In this document: positions 46,674 to 57,441 of the stretch, piece by piece | Numbering within the stretch: the stretch's first letter is position 1 | How the letters are laid out: each line of letters opens with the position of its first letter | Assembly: GCA_023313575.1 (NCBI GenBank) | Contig: JAJTTP010000002.1 | Location: 2,666,001-2,730,000, forward strand | DNA length: 64,000 bases | Reading direction: 5' to 3' | Source: Eutypella sp. D-1 | Taxonomy: Eukaryota; Ascomycota; Sordariomycetes; Xylariales; Diatrypaceae | Translations under genes and position numbers: made by a program | The notes under the pieces: generated by a model | What the model was told of the DNA's origin: nothing | Seen by the model: only the letters and a program-made list of their open reading frames with translations | Database searches by the model: none

Positions 46674-47632
46674 TAATATTAGACGTAGTACACCACGGGC
46701 TTTTATATTATAGCTAGACGGGCACCCAGTCCCCCATTACATCTCAAAATGAGTCCCCGAAAGGTAGAACGAAAGGTATTTTCTTCCTCTTATAATCCGT
46801 AAATCCCCTCGGGCGACTTGTATTTTAGACATCCCCAGTAGCACTCAGGGCGCTTGTGACGCGCTTGATTTCTAAATCTGAAGAAATTGATGCCCTTGGA
46901 GAAGCGACCCCAAAAGGCCCTTCGGGACTATGGCAGTGTGCTGCCCGTAGGCCTGGCAGTCTCTTTTTCGTTGCTCAAGATTTGCTACTGCCGTGGCCGG
47001 GCCCTTCCAAGTCCCTGTGACAAAGCTGACCATTGAGATCACGTACGGAGCCGAGGAATTTCCGGAGGGCTTACACGGAAAACCGACGTTACATCGACCT
47101 GCATAAGGTGACCCGCGTGGCTAAACTGAATACCCGCATTGAATATGAATGATGATTGATAGTAGGTCAGGCTGGCCATTCAGCAGCGGCAATCTACTTG
47201 GCGTGCTTACCTATCGTTTTTGGCCTCAAAGGCCCAGGTCTATGGAGCCCTGTTCGAATCGCTGACTTACCTATGACAAGCTCTCTGCCAATACTCGTCA
47301 TCCAAGTGGCTGCCTTCCTTGTACGACGCTACCTGCCGATCGGCAACTAGAGACTTCAACGGAATTTTGGAGGCTAATTATTCTATTAACTACCTTATTC
47401 TAGACCGAACTTGGGACAGCCCTACATCGCCACACGAGACGCGGCGGTTCCCTGTAGCAAGGGTGCGTCGTACTGCCCCTACCGAGCACATGGCTAAAGC
47501 GTGATATATTTCTTGAATTGTTGACCTGTACACGCCCGAAGCCAGCACGCCACTCGCCTCTCCATGTGGCCTCTATACAGAAAACCTTGCGAGTCCCTCC
47601 CGCGCCGATGATCACGACCCTCGGGCCACTTT
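46674..47632. other. Spacer between receptor and chitinase genes
   Basis: About 950 bases, the promoter side of the receptor and the 3' flank of the chitinase. Only short frames are present, and I recognise nothing. Confidence 0.45.
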
Positions 47633-49187
47633 TTAATGAAGGGACTGGACGCCCTCGTTGATCGCGCGAATATGGCTCCAGTCCTCGCTGTCCTCCGCGA
47701 GGCTCCAGGCCATGGCGCCGCCGAGGCCGCGGGCGGCGATGATCTCGTGGAACTTGCGCGCGATGAGGTCGGGGGTGTCCCAGGTCCAGAAGAGCTCGGC
47801 GTCGGCGTCCCAGTACCAGGCGCCGCCCTCGGCCTGGTCGATCTGCTCGTTCTTGATGGCCTTGAGGAACGACGCCGAGACATCCGGACCCTCGCACCGC
47901 CCGTACGCGCGCTGGCAGCCCGCGCCGCAGTGCGCCTGCGAGCCGCCGCAGTACCCGTACTGCGAGCAGCAGCCGAGCGTCGCGTTCTGCAGGCCCTGGC
48001 ACGTGAACGAGGTGCCGGCGCCGCAGGTGCCGTCGCTCGAGATCGTCAGGTTGGTCGGCGTCTGCGGCAGCGCGTAGTTGGCCTTCTCGAACGTCACGGT
48101 GCCCGAGGTGCCGGCGTCACTGCCATCATCGTTCTCAGCCTTTACAATCGGGCAGCCCACGGGCCGGTTCTGGCAGTTCTCCCCCGGCTTCGTCTCGAAG
48201 TACTTGGCGTAGAAGGGGAAGCCGAGGGTGGCCTTGGCCGCCGGCAGGCCCAGCGCGAGGTACCGGTCCACGGAGGCCAGGGAGCCGCGCACCGACGTGT
48301 GGTGCTGGGTCGCGGTGTCGCGCCGGTTGATCAGGTCGTACGTCATGATGTTCACGAAGTCCACCGTGTCCCAGATCTCCTGCGGAGTCGGGTTACCGTA
48401 GAACGCGATCATGTCGCGCTCCAGGCCCGCCACTGCGATGCTCAGCGGCTTCGGCGTGATGGCCTTCTTGACCGCCTTTAGCAGCTTGGGGAACCCCTTG
48501 ATCTCGTACGTCTTCTTGGAATTCGGGACTTGTTTGTAGTCCGCCCCGTTGCCGGCAGGGTACTCCCAGTCGATGTCTAGAAGAGATGAGCCATCAGCAT
48601 AACTCTATTACGAATTGTGCATGGGAGAAAAAGGTATTATTTCCCGGCGCAGAGTAGGGATTTAAGGGCGAGACCCACCGACAAAGTCGAAACCGTTATC
48701 CTCGACGAGCTTGGCGACGTTCTTCGCCCACGCCTCGCGGCTCTTGTCGCTCTTGGAGGCGATGTCGAAGCCGGCGTTGTCGCCCCATCCACCGATGGCG
48801 ATGCCGACTTGTGTACCTTCGTCGAAGAGAGCGCGGACCTCGTCGAGTGGCTTGAAGGGCTTGTAGTCCTCCGCCGTCTCCGGCACCAGGTGCGAAGAGT
48901 TGGCGAAGGCCATGATCACATGCGTGATTCCGGCCGTGACATCCCTAGGTGGGAGCGTAGTCGTGTGGTATCTGAGGCCGGCGTCAGCAAAGGGGCTGTG
49001 TGGCGCAATGTGTGTGTATGTGTGTGCATGGTGTGGTCAGGAGGTGAGGCGGGTCCCTTCATGTGGATACTTACTGATCGAAGTACATGATGTTGCGCAA
49101 CTGCGTCTTGTTGGACTCGGCATAGACCGCGAGTGCGGTTGCCTGTGCGACGAGGCCGCACAGTGCTCCGATGATGATCGACTTCAT
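47633..49187 (-). CDS. Secreted GH18 (class V) chitinase with internal CBM18 chitin-binding module
   Basis: Three exons join in frame: 49187-49075, 48971-48679 and 48576-47633, giving 449 residues. The signal peptide is MKSIIIGALCGLVAQATA. GH18 features: NIMYFDQ strand 1, VGIAIGGWG, and the catalytic DxxDxDxE signature DFVDIDWE at 133-140, with acid Glu 140 formed across intron 2. MTYDL and GGAMAWSL (last strand) are also present. A hevein-like module sits inside the catalytic domain at about 320-363, with eight Cys (GTCGAG, TLGCCSQYGYCG, HCGAGC), so chitin binding is built into the barrel insertion rather than attached at an end. Family knowledge: hydrolysis of beta-1,4-GlcNAc polymers, acting outside the cell on fungal walls or arthropod chitin. 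Intron 1 carries a GT/CA-rich microsatellite near 49006-49030. Confidence 0.92.
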
Positions 49188-50566
49188 GGTAGCTAACTGA
49201 TGTCTAGCAGATGTTGTTGTTTGTTCAAATGAGTGTCAAGGGTAGGCAAAACAAACTTCTTATATATAGGGAATGTCGGGGAACGAGCGTGTACGACCGA
49301 TGATGTCGTCCTGATGAAAGAAATTTCGTGAAGTTATAGGGACAGACCGTATCGGTCATGTATATATAGTCGGGACGGAATGTTCGGCCCCTTTGCCCAG
49401 ACATCGTCACGGTTGTCTCCGTCTCGGTGCATGAATGCACCGCACCGTTCACAGGAGTGAAGTGGAGCTTTCGTCCCATATACCGGTTACTTGGAGTTTG
49501 CTCGACCACGTTCCTCTTGATTACATATTTAGCTTCACTTGTCTTGTGTAGCGCGTAGATCCAAATTCCACCATCTAAGGATTCGGTCTAGCGAGCTAAG
49601 GAAGTCGTTTCTTGTGAAGGGCGCCGCTGCATTGGTACCGTTCTTCCATCGTTCGGTGGCTCGGTATATCGGAACTTGCCGACCGCGAACGGGAAGCCCG
49701 GAGCCTATACCATTGACGGGATAAACCGCATAGACCGCGCTTCGTATAACAGGTCGACGAGGATCTAGGGACAAAGATTCTCGAAGGCGTGTGTCAAGCA
49801 GCTTTTTCTGAGGCGACAGGGCTGGTGCTTGTTACAACTGGAGTCAGGTGTCGCGTCCAAGAGCATAATGCAGATTTTACCAAGGGCGACAGTCATGTGT
49901 CATGACTTATCTTGTTTGACGGGCTCAAATTTATGGCATATTAAAGACAACCGGCAATAACCTAGTTCAACTACCGTGGGCTACTAAATATCGTTTCACA
50001 CTTGAAAACGGCCTTCCCCTAGGATAGTTCCGCTCCCGAAACCCATCGTTGTTGCAACTGCAATCCTTATTGGACTGGTCCTAAGTTGCTTGGAAATACT
50101 TAGTAATGTTAAGAATTCAAAAACCCTCGGACGAGATTGTACTTGACAGCGCGGCCGTCTTTACGATAGGAATTCTAGATAGTGGTCATCGCCACAACGC
50201 GAGCGCCTGCCGGGTTCTTATTTATGCGCGTCTACACCATTTCATCAGGTGGCTTTTTGGGAATAGGAAGTACAAGACACCTGAGTGGTATTCTATTAGG
50301 AGGATGTACATATGAAAGTGACATGTTGGATAAAAGAATACTTCCAATGTTAAAACTCGCTCAGGACGCGTCATTCCTCCAGGTTTACTATTGACAATGC
50401 TCGTATTTGAAGTGTTGGCCTTTGAAAAATCAAAATACCGCATCCTACAGCGCCAGGTCCAATCCAGCCCAAAAATAACCCTAACGCCGTGCATGATTTG
50501 GATAGGGGGGAGGGGGGAATAAAAAAAGCAGATCCAATTTCGTGCCCAACAGCCAGCACAATACAA
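49188..50566. other. Spacer upstream of the chitinase gene
   Basis: About 1.4 kb, with the chitinase promoter at the left end. Frames at 49225-49509 and 50222-50566 are unrecognised. I see no gene. Confidence 0.45.
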
Positions 50567-52351
50567 TCATGTGCCCCCTTCGATCATGCGCGTCTCGCCC
50601 CTGGCCCGGACCAGCGCCTGTTGCAGGCGCTCGTTCTCCTCGGCGCGGATGCGGCTGCGGGCGGTCTCGAGCCTCTCTACGCCGGCGTTGATGGTCTCGA
50701 TGTGGACCGAGAGGGGGATGTGGGCAGGGTGGTTGGAGCGGCCGGCGGAGGAGGCGGCGAGGAGCTCGGGGGCGGCGACGCGGTCGCGAAGGTCACTGAG
50801 CTTGCTCTGGATATCGCCTAGGTCGTGGACGAGGGCGACGAGGCGCTCGACCGCCTCCCCACGCTGCTTCTCGATACGGCCGAGCAGGTCCAGGCGGGCG
50901 CCAAGGTTGTGCAGCCGGGCGTTGTTACCACCGACTAACGTCCACAGTGTCCAGAGCCCAGTACCGGCGATCTCGGTGCGCTCGGCACGCGCCGCGTTCC
51001 CACCCGCCACCACGTGCTCGTTGATGAGCTGTAGGTGGCTCTCGGCAAGGCGGAGCTGCCGCAGCGCCGCCTGGGCCTCCAGGATGAGCGCCGCGATCTT
51101 GTCGGATACTAGCGCCGTGTGCTCGATGTATTTGTCTAGCAGGAACTGCTCGTCGAAGACGACGGGCTGAAAAGGGGCGAAAAGCCACCCCACTGAGCGC
51201 GACAGGAGGTTGTCGTTTGCTTCGCGGTTCGCCGCCACCGAGTCGATAAAGCGAGAGGTCCACCTGTTGATGCTGATGACGTTGTCCACGGCACTTCCGA
51301 CGTGAGTGTTGAAGATTTGTAAGTCGTCGGCAACCTGGCGTATGGTCTCGATGTACTGGTCGAACTCGTCTACTAACTCTCCGCGGTTGGGCAGTTCGCT
51401 GTATTTCACCATCGTGCGAAGATCCCGAACTGAGGCTTCCGAACGCTTCATCTCCATCGGAAGTGATACACCCGCTGCCGAATCCTCCAGCACCTTCTCG
51501 AAGTCCGACTGTGCAGACATTAAGCCATCGAACTCGACCTGTGTGCGGTTCGCAGATTCTAGTGGCGGTTTGGGGCAGAAGGGCAATTCTATGAGTGATG
51601 CGCCAGGCAACCGACACAACGGGGACATGGATGCTGAGATCGACTCGGTTATCATGTTCTTAAGAACGACCCCAGTACCGATGGATATGTATAAAGCTAT
51701 CAGAATGGCAATGGGCCATTTCGCATACCGGAGTGCCATTCCAATAACCGATACGCACCAAGCCCCAACATCGAATGCGAAGTCAGGGGCAGCATTAGAG
51801 AACCTTTGGGATGGCGTTGGCCGTTGCGGGCGCCTCGCTGAAGAGTCATCCTCATCATACTCATCTTGGAACCGGCGTGCTACTGTCGAAGATTGCTTTT
51901 GGGGGCTTGAGGCTTGCCCTTGGTAGCCCCTCCTTCGAGTTGGTGGCTGTGGGCTTCCTACTACACGCCGGACCGTTCTGGAATGAACGACGCTGTGAGT
52001 TGGGCTGACATCCACCCTTGGCCAACGAAATTGCGGAACGGGAGTACTCTCCTGGTCCGTGGACGCATGCCTCGTGTTAGCAAGCGACGGTTGGAAGGGC
52101 ACGCGTGTGATTAGGCGATCATCATCGGCCCTATTCGTATAGTGGCTGATACTGTCCTGAGAGCCATCACTGAAGCCCTGTGAAGCAGATGATGGCTGAG
52201 ACGGTTGGGAGGGCTGGGAAGGGCCGCTTGATAAGATCAGATCATCCTCGTAAGTATCATGAACTATAGAGGTATCGAAGCTGTCATTTTCTCCGCCCTC
52301 GACCATGCGCCAGGAGCTTTCGACGGGAAGCTCAGTCTGCTTCTTGGGCAT
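50567..52351 (-). CDS. Conserved fungal membrane protein with disordered N-terminus and coiled-coil
   Basis: Intronless 594-codon frame. Residues 1-190 are polar and disordered, with a SQPSQPSQPS repeat and Arg/Ser-rich basic patches. One clear membrane helix lies at about 208-230 (YAKWPIAILIALYISIGTG). After a Cys/Pro segment (PLCRLPGASLIELPFCPKPP), the remaining ~340 residues are predicted helical: long amphipathic stretches with heptad-like Leu and many Glu/Arg. The layout (disordered N-terminus, one helix, coiled-coil lumenal or cytosolic domain) suggests an organelle or nuclear-envelope membrane protein. I do not recognise a named family and assign no function. Start: the first ATG of the frame. 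Confidence 0.78.
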   Translation of the reverse strand: MPKKQTELPVESSWRMVEGGENDSFDTSIVHDTYEDDLILSSGPSQPSQPSQPSSASQGFSDGSQDSISHYTNRADDDRLITRVPFQPSLANTRHASTDQESTPVPQFRWPRVDVSPTHSVVHSRTVRRVVGSPQPPTRRRGYQGQASSPQKQSSTVARRFQDEYDEDDSSARRPQRPTPSQRFSNAAPDFAFDVGAWCVSVIGMALRYAKWPIAILIALYISIGTGVVLKNMITESISASMSPLCRLPGASLIELPFCPKPPLESANRTQVEFDGLMSAQSDFEKVLEDSAAGVSLPMEMKRSEASVRDLRTMVKYSELPNRGELVDEFDQYIETIRQVADDLQIFNTHVGSAVDNVISINRWTSRFIDSVAANREANDNLLSRSVGWLFAPFQPVVFDEQFLLDKYIEHTALVSDKIAALILEAQAALRQLRLAESHLQLINEHVVAGGNAARAERTEIAGTGLWTLWTLVGGNNARLHNLGARLDLLGRIEKQRGEAVERLVALVHDLGDIQSKLSDLRDRVAAPELLAASSAGRSNHPAHIPLSVHIETINAGVERLETARSRIRAEENERLQQALVRARGETRMIEGGT

Positions 52352-53624
52352 CTTCGCGCCGGCCGAGATGTGGGTGGGAGGTGGATGTTAAACTGGGATG
52401 ATCCACACAATCTTGAAACGTAACCCAACCACATATACCAAGACCAGCTCAGCCAGCACCTTGAATTTTCGTGAAAACAATTTATTGCGAGATTCAAGCA
52501 CACGTTTTATATCATATGTCGTGAGGCTAAATATTTGATTGACAAGAGTGGCAAAGCGCGCAAGTAATAGGGACCTCGGGGTGAGGGTAGACGCGATACT
52601 ATTTATATTTATTTAGGCTGCTTCTTGATGGTTGCACTTGTAGGTTGAGCGTTAACAACTCATTGACAGGGGTATGAGGTATAAGGCAAGGTATGATGAA
52701 GTATTCCAAACAGGCACGTATAATACCGGCATAATACTACCTAGGTACATGTATGTAGGTATGCGTATACTACGGGTACATGTGACTCATATATAGAGAG
52801 CAAAGGCCATCTATTGACTGATGAAGAGGAATATAGGTGAAAAGTGCGATAGTCAAATCAGGCAGAATTTAGTAGTTTCGTAGAAGTCCGCAAATAGCCA
52901 AGTCAGTGAGTGAGTGTAGTGATGTGAATGGGAAATAATGAAGGTTCGACTCTTACATACTACCTAAGTGGGATGGATCGGGGTTTGGGGATGGGACCTC
53001 GAATGACGTGAAATGTTCTGGTGACAAGTGATACCTACCTAGGTACCTAGGTACCCGGACGTACACGTACTAACAGTGACACAGTATTTACAGGGCCAAT
53101 ATGCTCAACATTAAGTATATGTACCTATGTAGTTAGACATATTTATCTCTATTTAAGGTCACATGAGGAAGTACTCATAAGCTCAATCCACTGTTATTGG
53201 CTGAACATTGCATATCAGGAGCCCTGACAGCGCGCGGTTACTTACAACAGGGGTAAGTATGGAAGTGAATGTGAATTAAATCCGACGCTAGTCTATTTGG
53301 GGAAGTGAATTTGGGGAATTTCCAGACCCGTCCCCTCGGCCCCCCTCTGCCCCTCTGCCCCTCCAGCACTAAAGAGCTCAGGTGGTGCTGGGCCGGGTGG
53401 TGAATTTCAGATGTTGCACCAGACTGTACGATACAAGCCTAAGTAGGTACTTACATCATACCCTGGACATACAGCGATAACATTATCTACAGCTGAATTT
53501 TCTGTATCTCTTCGATGAAACAACCTTGGAATATTTTCTGGATTTTATCCGAAACCAACTACTAATAATTAAATAGTAGTCACCCCCTTTGATGGTCGCT
53601 GGGTACCCAGGCAGGTAGGCGGCC
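52352..53624. other. Divergent spacer very rich in TACCTA/TAGGTA words
   Basis: About 1.3 kb. Dense CTACCTAGGTAC-type words at 52735-52765 and 53030-53055, including the palindrome CCTAGGTACCTAGG. TGCCCCTC repeats lie at 53345-53365. No gene is seen. Confidence 0.5.
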
Positions 53625-55208
53625 ATGCTGTTTCTACGAGTTGTAAGGGCACGGACTCGTATATTATCACCAGACCAATTGATTCGCATAAAAAAACCCT
53701 TTTGTTGTACACCAACAATACGTGCACCAATATGTACACCAACAATATGTACACCAATAACACCACCACCGTCGAGATGCCTCCACCTCCACCACCATCA
53801 GCAGAAAAGGAATTGCTCCTCGCATGCCACGAATGCTGAAATACCCAAACCCGCCCCCGCAGACCACCGACAGCTCGGGATCCAGCAGGAGCTCTTCACC
53901 ACCTCGATATACAGCCCCGGGTCGCCGATCCTGCTGCCGAACGGGGCGCGCATATTCAACCGGCTGGTGGAGTTCTTGCGGAAACAGTACGTGCGCTATG
54001 GGTTCGACGAGGTGATTACGCCGACGATCTACAAGAAGGCGTTGTGGGCCAAGTCGGGCCACCTCGAAAACTACAGCGAGGACATGTTCACGGTGACGAG
54101 CAGCTCGCCCGCGCGGAGCGACCGCACCGAGTTCGGCGCCGAGGACGAGTACGGCCTGAAACCCATGAACTGCCCGGGCCACTGCCTGATCTTCGCCTCC
54201 AAGCGCCGCAGCTACCGCGACCTGCCCATCCGCTACGCCGACTTCTCCCCCCTGCACCGCAACGAGGTCTCCGGCGCCCTGAGCGGCCTCACCCGCGTCC
54301 GCCGCTTCCACCAGGACGACGGCCACATCTTCTGCCGCCCCGCCCAGATCGAGGATGAGATCCGTAATACCCTCGATTTTGTCCGTATTGTCTACACTAC
54401 CTTCAAGCTGGGTCCCTTCCGCCTCGCCCTGTCCACCCGCCCCGCAGATCACTTTATAGGGAGCGTGGACGAGTGGGAGGGCGCGGAGAACGCGCTGCGG
54501 CGCGCGCTGGACGCCTCCGGCCAGGAGTGGACCGTGAACGAGGGCGACGGCGCGTTCTACGGGCCCAAGATCGACGTCGTGCTCCAGGACTCCGACGGCA
54601 AGGAGCACCAGACGGCGACGATCCAGCTGGACTTCCAGCTGCCGAAGCGGTTCGAGCTGCAGTACCGGGCGCCGGCGCCCGAGTTTGAGCGGCGCGGCGA
54701 GTCGACGGCCGACCCCGAGGAGCTCGCCGAGTCCGGGCCCGTCACCCCGGTCCTGATCCACCGCGCCGTCCTCGGCTCGGTTGAGAGGCTGATGGCCCTC
54801 CTCATCGAGCACTACAATGGCAAGTGGCCGTTCTGGCTGAACCCGCGCCAGGTCATGATCCTCACGGTGAACGACAGCGAGCTCGTAGTCGGCCTCGCGA
54901 GGCGGGCGCAGGACATCCTCATGGGCAGGGATGTGTCCGCCGACAGCCCCGTGACCAACCCGTCGCAGCTGGCCGTCGACGTCGACAGTAGTCGCCGGAG
55001 CTTGCCCCTTAAAGTGCGGGAGGCCAAGGCGAAAGGCTACAGCGTGATTGCGACCGTCGGGCCGAGGCAGGTACCGGACGGGACCCTGACCGTCGATACG
55101 ACGGGCGTAGAGGGCAACAGCGGGGCGGCGGCCAAGCAGAAACAGGGAGAGATGACCCCAAAGGAGCTTCTAGAATATTTGAAACCTAAGATCGCCTCTT
55201 ACCAATGA
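53625..55208 (+). CDS. MST1: Mitochondrial threonyl-tRNA synthetase
   Basis: Intronless 527-codon frame. After DHRQLGIQQELF, the classic start of the ThrRS core, come SPGSPILLPNGARIFNRLVE (motif 1 region), LKPMNCPGHC with zinc-ligand Cys 183, RNEVSGALSGLTRVRRFHQ (motif 2) and DDGHIF with zinc-ligand His 234. IHRAVLGSVERLMALLIEHY is motif 3. The anticodon-binding domain occupies about 405-527. There is no TGS or editing domain, which fits the short mitochondrial form (yeast Mst1 type). The first ~80 residues are Arg-rich at the very start (MLFLRVVRARTRI), followed by an odd Thr/Pro/Cys repeat (CTPTIRAPICTPTICTP) encoded by an ACACCAA-type microsatellite. The exact start and presequence are therefore less certain than the core. 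Confidence 0.92.
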   Translation: MLFLRVVRARTRILSPDQLIRIKKPFCCTPTIRAPICTPTICTPITPPPSRCLHLHHHQQKRNCSSHATNAEIPKPAPADHRQLGIQQELFTTSIYSPGSPILLPNGARIFNRLVEFLRKQYVRYGFDEVITPTIYKKALWAKSGHLENYSEDMFTVTSSSPARSDRTEFGAEDEYGLKPMNCPGHCLIFASKRRSYRDLPIRYADFSPLHRNEVSGALSGLTRVRRFHQDDGHIFCRPAQIEDEIRNTLDFVRIVYTTFKLGPFRLALSTRPADHFIGSVDEWEGAENALRRALDASGQEWTVNEGDGAFYGPKIDVVLQDSDGKEHQTATIQLDFQLPKRFELQYRAPAPEFERRGESTADPEELAESGPVTPVLIHRAVLGSVERLMALLIEHYNGKWPFWLNPRQVMILTVNDSELVVGLARRAQDILMGRDVSADSPVTNPSQLAVDVDSSRRSLPLKVREAKAKGYSVIATVGPRQVPDGTLTVDTTGVEGNSGAAAKQKQGEMTPKELLEYLKPKIASYQ

Positions 55209-55272
55209 AATCAACGCCATAATACAGCCTAGAAACACATGGATGCCAGGCATAAACAGAATGCGGTGCCCT

Positions 55273-55292
55273 TATATATATATATATATATA
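55273..55292. repeat. (TA)n microsatellite
   Basis: Short TA dinucleotide run in the convergent spacer between the synthetase gene and the bHLH gene. Confidence 0.8.
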
Positions 55293-55433
55293 CATGTCGT
55301 AGAGACCCTTCCATCATATCGGACTCGTGCCTCCCCGTGATTCGTTCGTATATATCTCGTTCATATATATCTAATTCCAGCCCAGGAACTCCATCATAAC
55401 CCCCCACCATCAGGTCGATGCCGCCTGTATAAT

Positions 55434-56190
55434 CTAAGAGCCGTCTACAGCGGATCGCTCGTTCTGGGCCGCAGCTGGTTTTATGGTAGTGCCTCTGTGT
55501 TCCTCGAGGGCAGCCAAGGACTTGAGCGCGCTGGATAAAAGGTAAAGAGTTATTCCAAGGTCAGTTCAGTTTCAGGCCCCCCGTGTATATACACGTATAA
55601 ATTTATTTGATCGTGGGCTGTGGGAGACGGGGAAGAAGGAACAAGAAGAAAAAAAAAGAAAAACCACCAGGAACTTACTCCCTGTACTTCTGGGGCACCT
55701 CGTGGCCCTCGCGCTCGAGGCGCGCGACTAGCTCGCGGCGCTGCGCCAGCTGCTCCCCGATGTAGTCGACGGTCTTCTTGAGGACGAGGCCCTCGGAGCG
55801 GCCCTGGCCCTCGAGCCCCGGCACGATCTCGCAGAGGCGGTCGAAGCCGGCCCGGATCGCCTCGCGCCGCTTTTGCTCTGGGGTGGACTTGGCGTCAGCT
55901 CAATCGTGAACAACATACATACATACTACTTATGTCCGGGGTTTTCTTTATCCTGCCTGACTCGACCGGCGTGCGGAGGATTGAGCTTAATTCTTTTTTT
56001 TTGGACTCCCTTTGGTTTTTCTCCCTCGCCCCCCCCCCCCCCCCCGGGCGCTCTCCGACTTACCCGACGCTATGTGGTTCTGCTTCTTCTCCTCCTCCGT
56101 GAGGCGCGGCTTCGCATCCTCCGGCGTGCCCTGGTGATTGGGGTTAGCGCCCCCCTCCACGGGCGGCGAGCTGGAGCTGGCTTTGGACAT
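55434..56190 (-). CDS. Small bHLH transcription factor, Ino4-like
   Basis: Three exons join in frame: 56190-56064, 55877-55679 and 55530-55434, giving 140 residues. The basic region NHIASEQKRREAIR (38-51) has His 39, Glu 43 and Arg 47, the residues that read CANNTG E-boxes. Helix 1 (AGFDRLCEIVPGL), loop GQGRSEG, and helix 2 (LVLKKTVDYIGEQLAQRREL) follow, with no leucine zipper of length. Such short bHLH proteins resemble yeast Ino4, which pairs with Ino2 to activate phospholipid genes; the Pezizomycotina ortholog's targets are less clear. Intron 1 (186 bases) splits the basic region and contains a run of 17 C at 56029-56045. A T run just upstream (about 56247-56263) lies in the leader. Confidence 0.88.
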
Positions 56191-57441
56191 CTCCGGGGTC
56201 TACTGTGGTGTATGGAATGCGCGACGACCGAGTGAGCCGGGAGATTTTTTTTTTTTTTTTGTTCTCCCCTTGATTCTGCGAAGTGGTTCGTCCGAATATG
56301 AAATAAATAGTAAAACTAACTCCCCGGGTATTCGGTATAGGTGGTGGTGAGGCTTAGACGCGAAGGATGGTGATGATGGATATATGGAAACCGGTGTGCT
56401 GAGGACATAGTAGTTGTAAGAATAGTAATAGTAGTAGCAGCAGTAGTAGTATGCATTTCTTCTTTTCGTACCTCGACCATTGAAAGTTATGGGAAAAAAG
56501 GGCGGATGAAGGGAAAACGAAAATACGAAGGAGATATATAATTATCCCAATTATTTACGACATTATATACCTAGGTAGTCTAGAAGACCCGTCAGTCCGT
56601 TGAGACTCCCATATTCAACCATCGAATAAGTAGAGTATGTGCTTTCCCCAGTAAGTAGTAGGTAGTAGTGGGATGGTTTGGTGATGGTGTTGAACACACA
56701 CACTGTAAACGAAAAAGAACGGACGGAACAGATGTAAGCATGTGACCGCGACGTCAGGCCCCGCTTATTGCCTGCCACCCCGAAGGCCTAGAAGGCTTCC
56801 AGGTTGTAGAGGTTCCATGCATTAAGTATCTACCTATGAACCCCTGTAATCCCCTGTATATCAAAAACGTGGACCCATATTTTCGGTACATTCTATAGTC
56901 CTAGTCCGAAGTGTGAAGTACCAGATGGATGACTAAAACGAAGAACCCCCGTTACTTCATTACTTCGTTAGTAGGGAAACAGGAAAAGCTTAAGTTTAAG
57001 ATATCGTAATAGTTCAGTTAGTGATATTCGTTGCCCCTGAAGTACCTTGGAGCTCTGCTAAATAAACTCCAATAGGTGACGCAAGAGCCGCACTTAAGGA
57101 CCTGCAGACCTGCATTCAACAATTGTTTAACCCCCCACCAACACCACTACTTACACCTACATCACTACCGCTACCGCTACCGCTTCTAATTATCTGTTTT
57201 ATAACGGCATCTCGTTCTGAACCAACCTCACTCGGCCGGGAATCCAGAGGAGATCTATCATACTTAAGGAAAGGAAGCACCTGGGGTTAACTATCCTAAT
57301 AATTTGAACATCGTGACCAATCCCCCCTTTTCTCCCTCAGACCGAACCTAAGCAACCACGACAATCGAAATAATTGGTAGTGACCGCCAGCGAATCCCCC
57401 TTTCCTTCACATAACCCCCCAAACAGACCAAAAACAATAGA
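56191..57441. other. Divergent spacer between bHLH and Maf genes
   Basis: About 1.25 kb. (AGT)n near 56423-56450, TACCTAGGTAG near 56567 and (CTACCG)n at 57170-57183. No gene is seen. Confidence 0.45.

Noticed and set aside
47636..48481. 281-codon plus-strand frame over the chitinase
   Set aside because: Antisense shadow of the GH18 exon; biased composition only.
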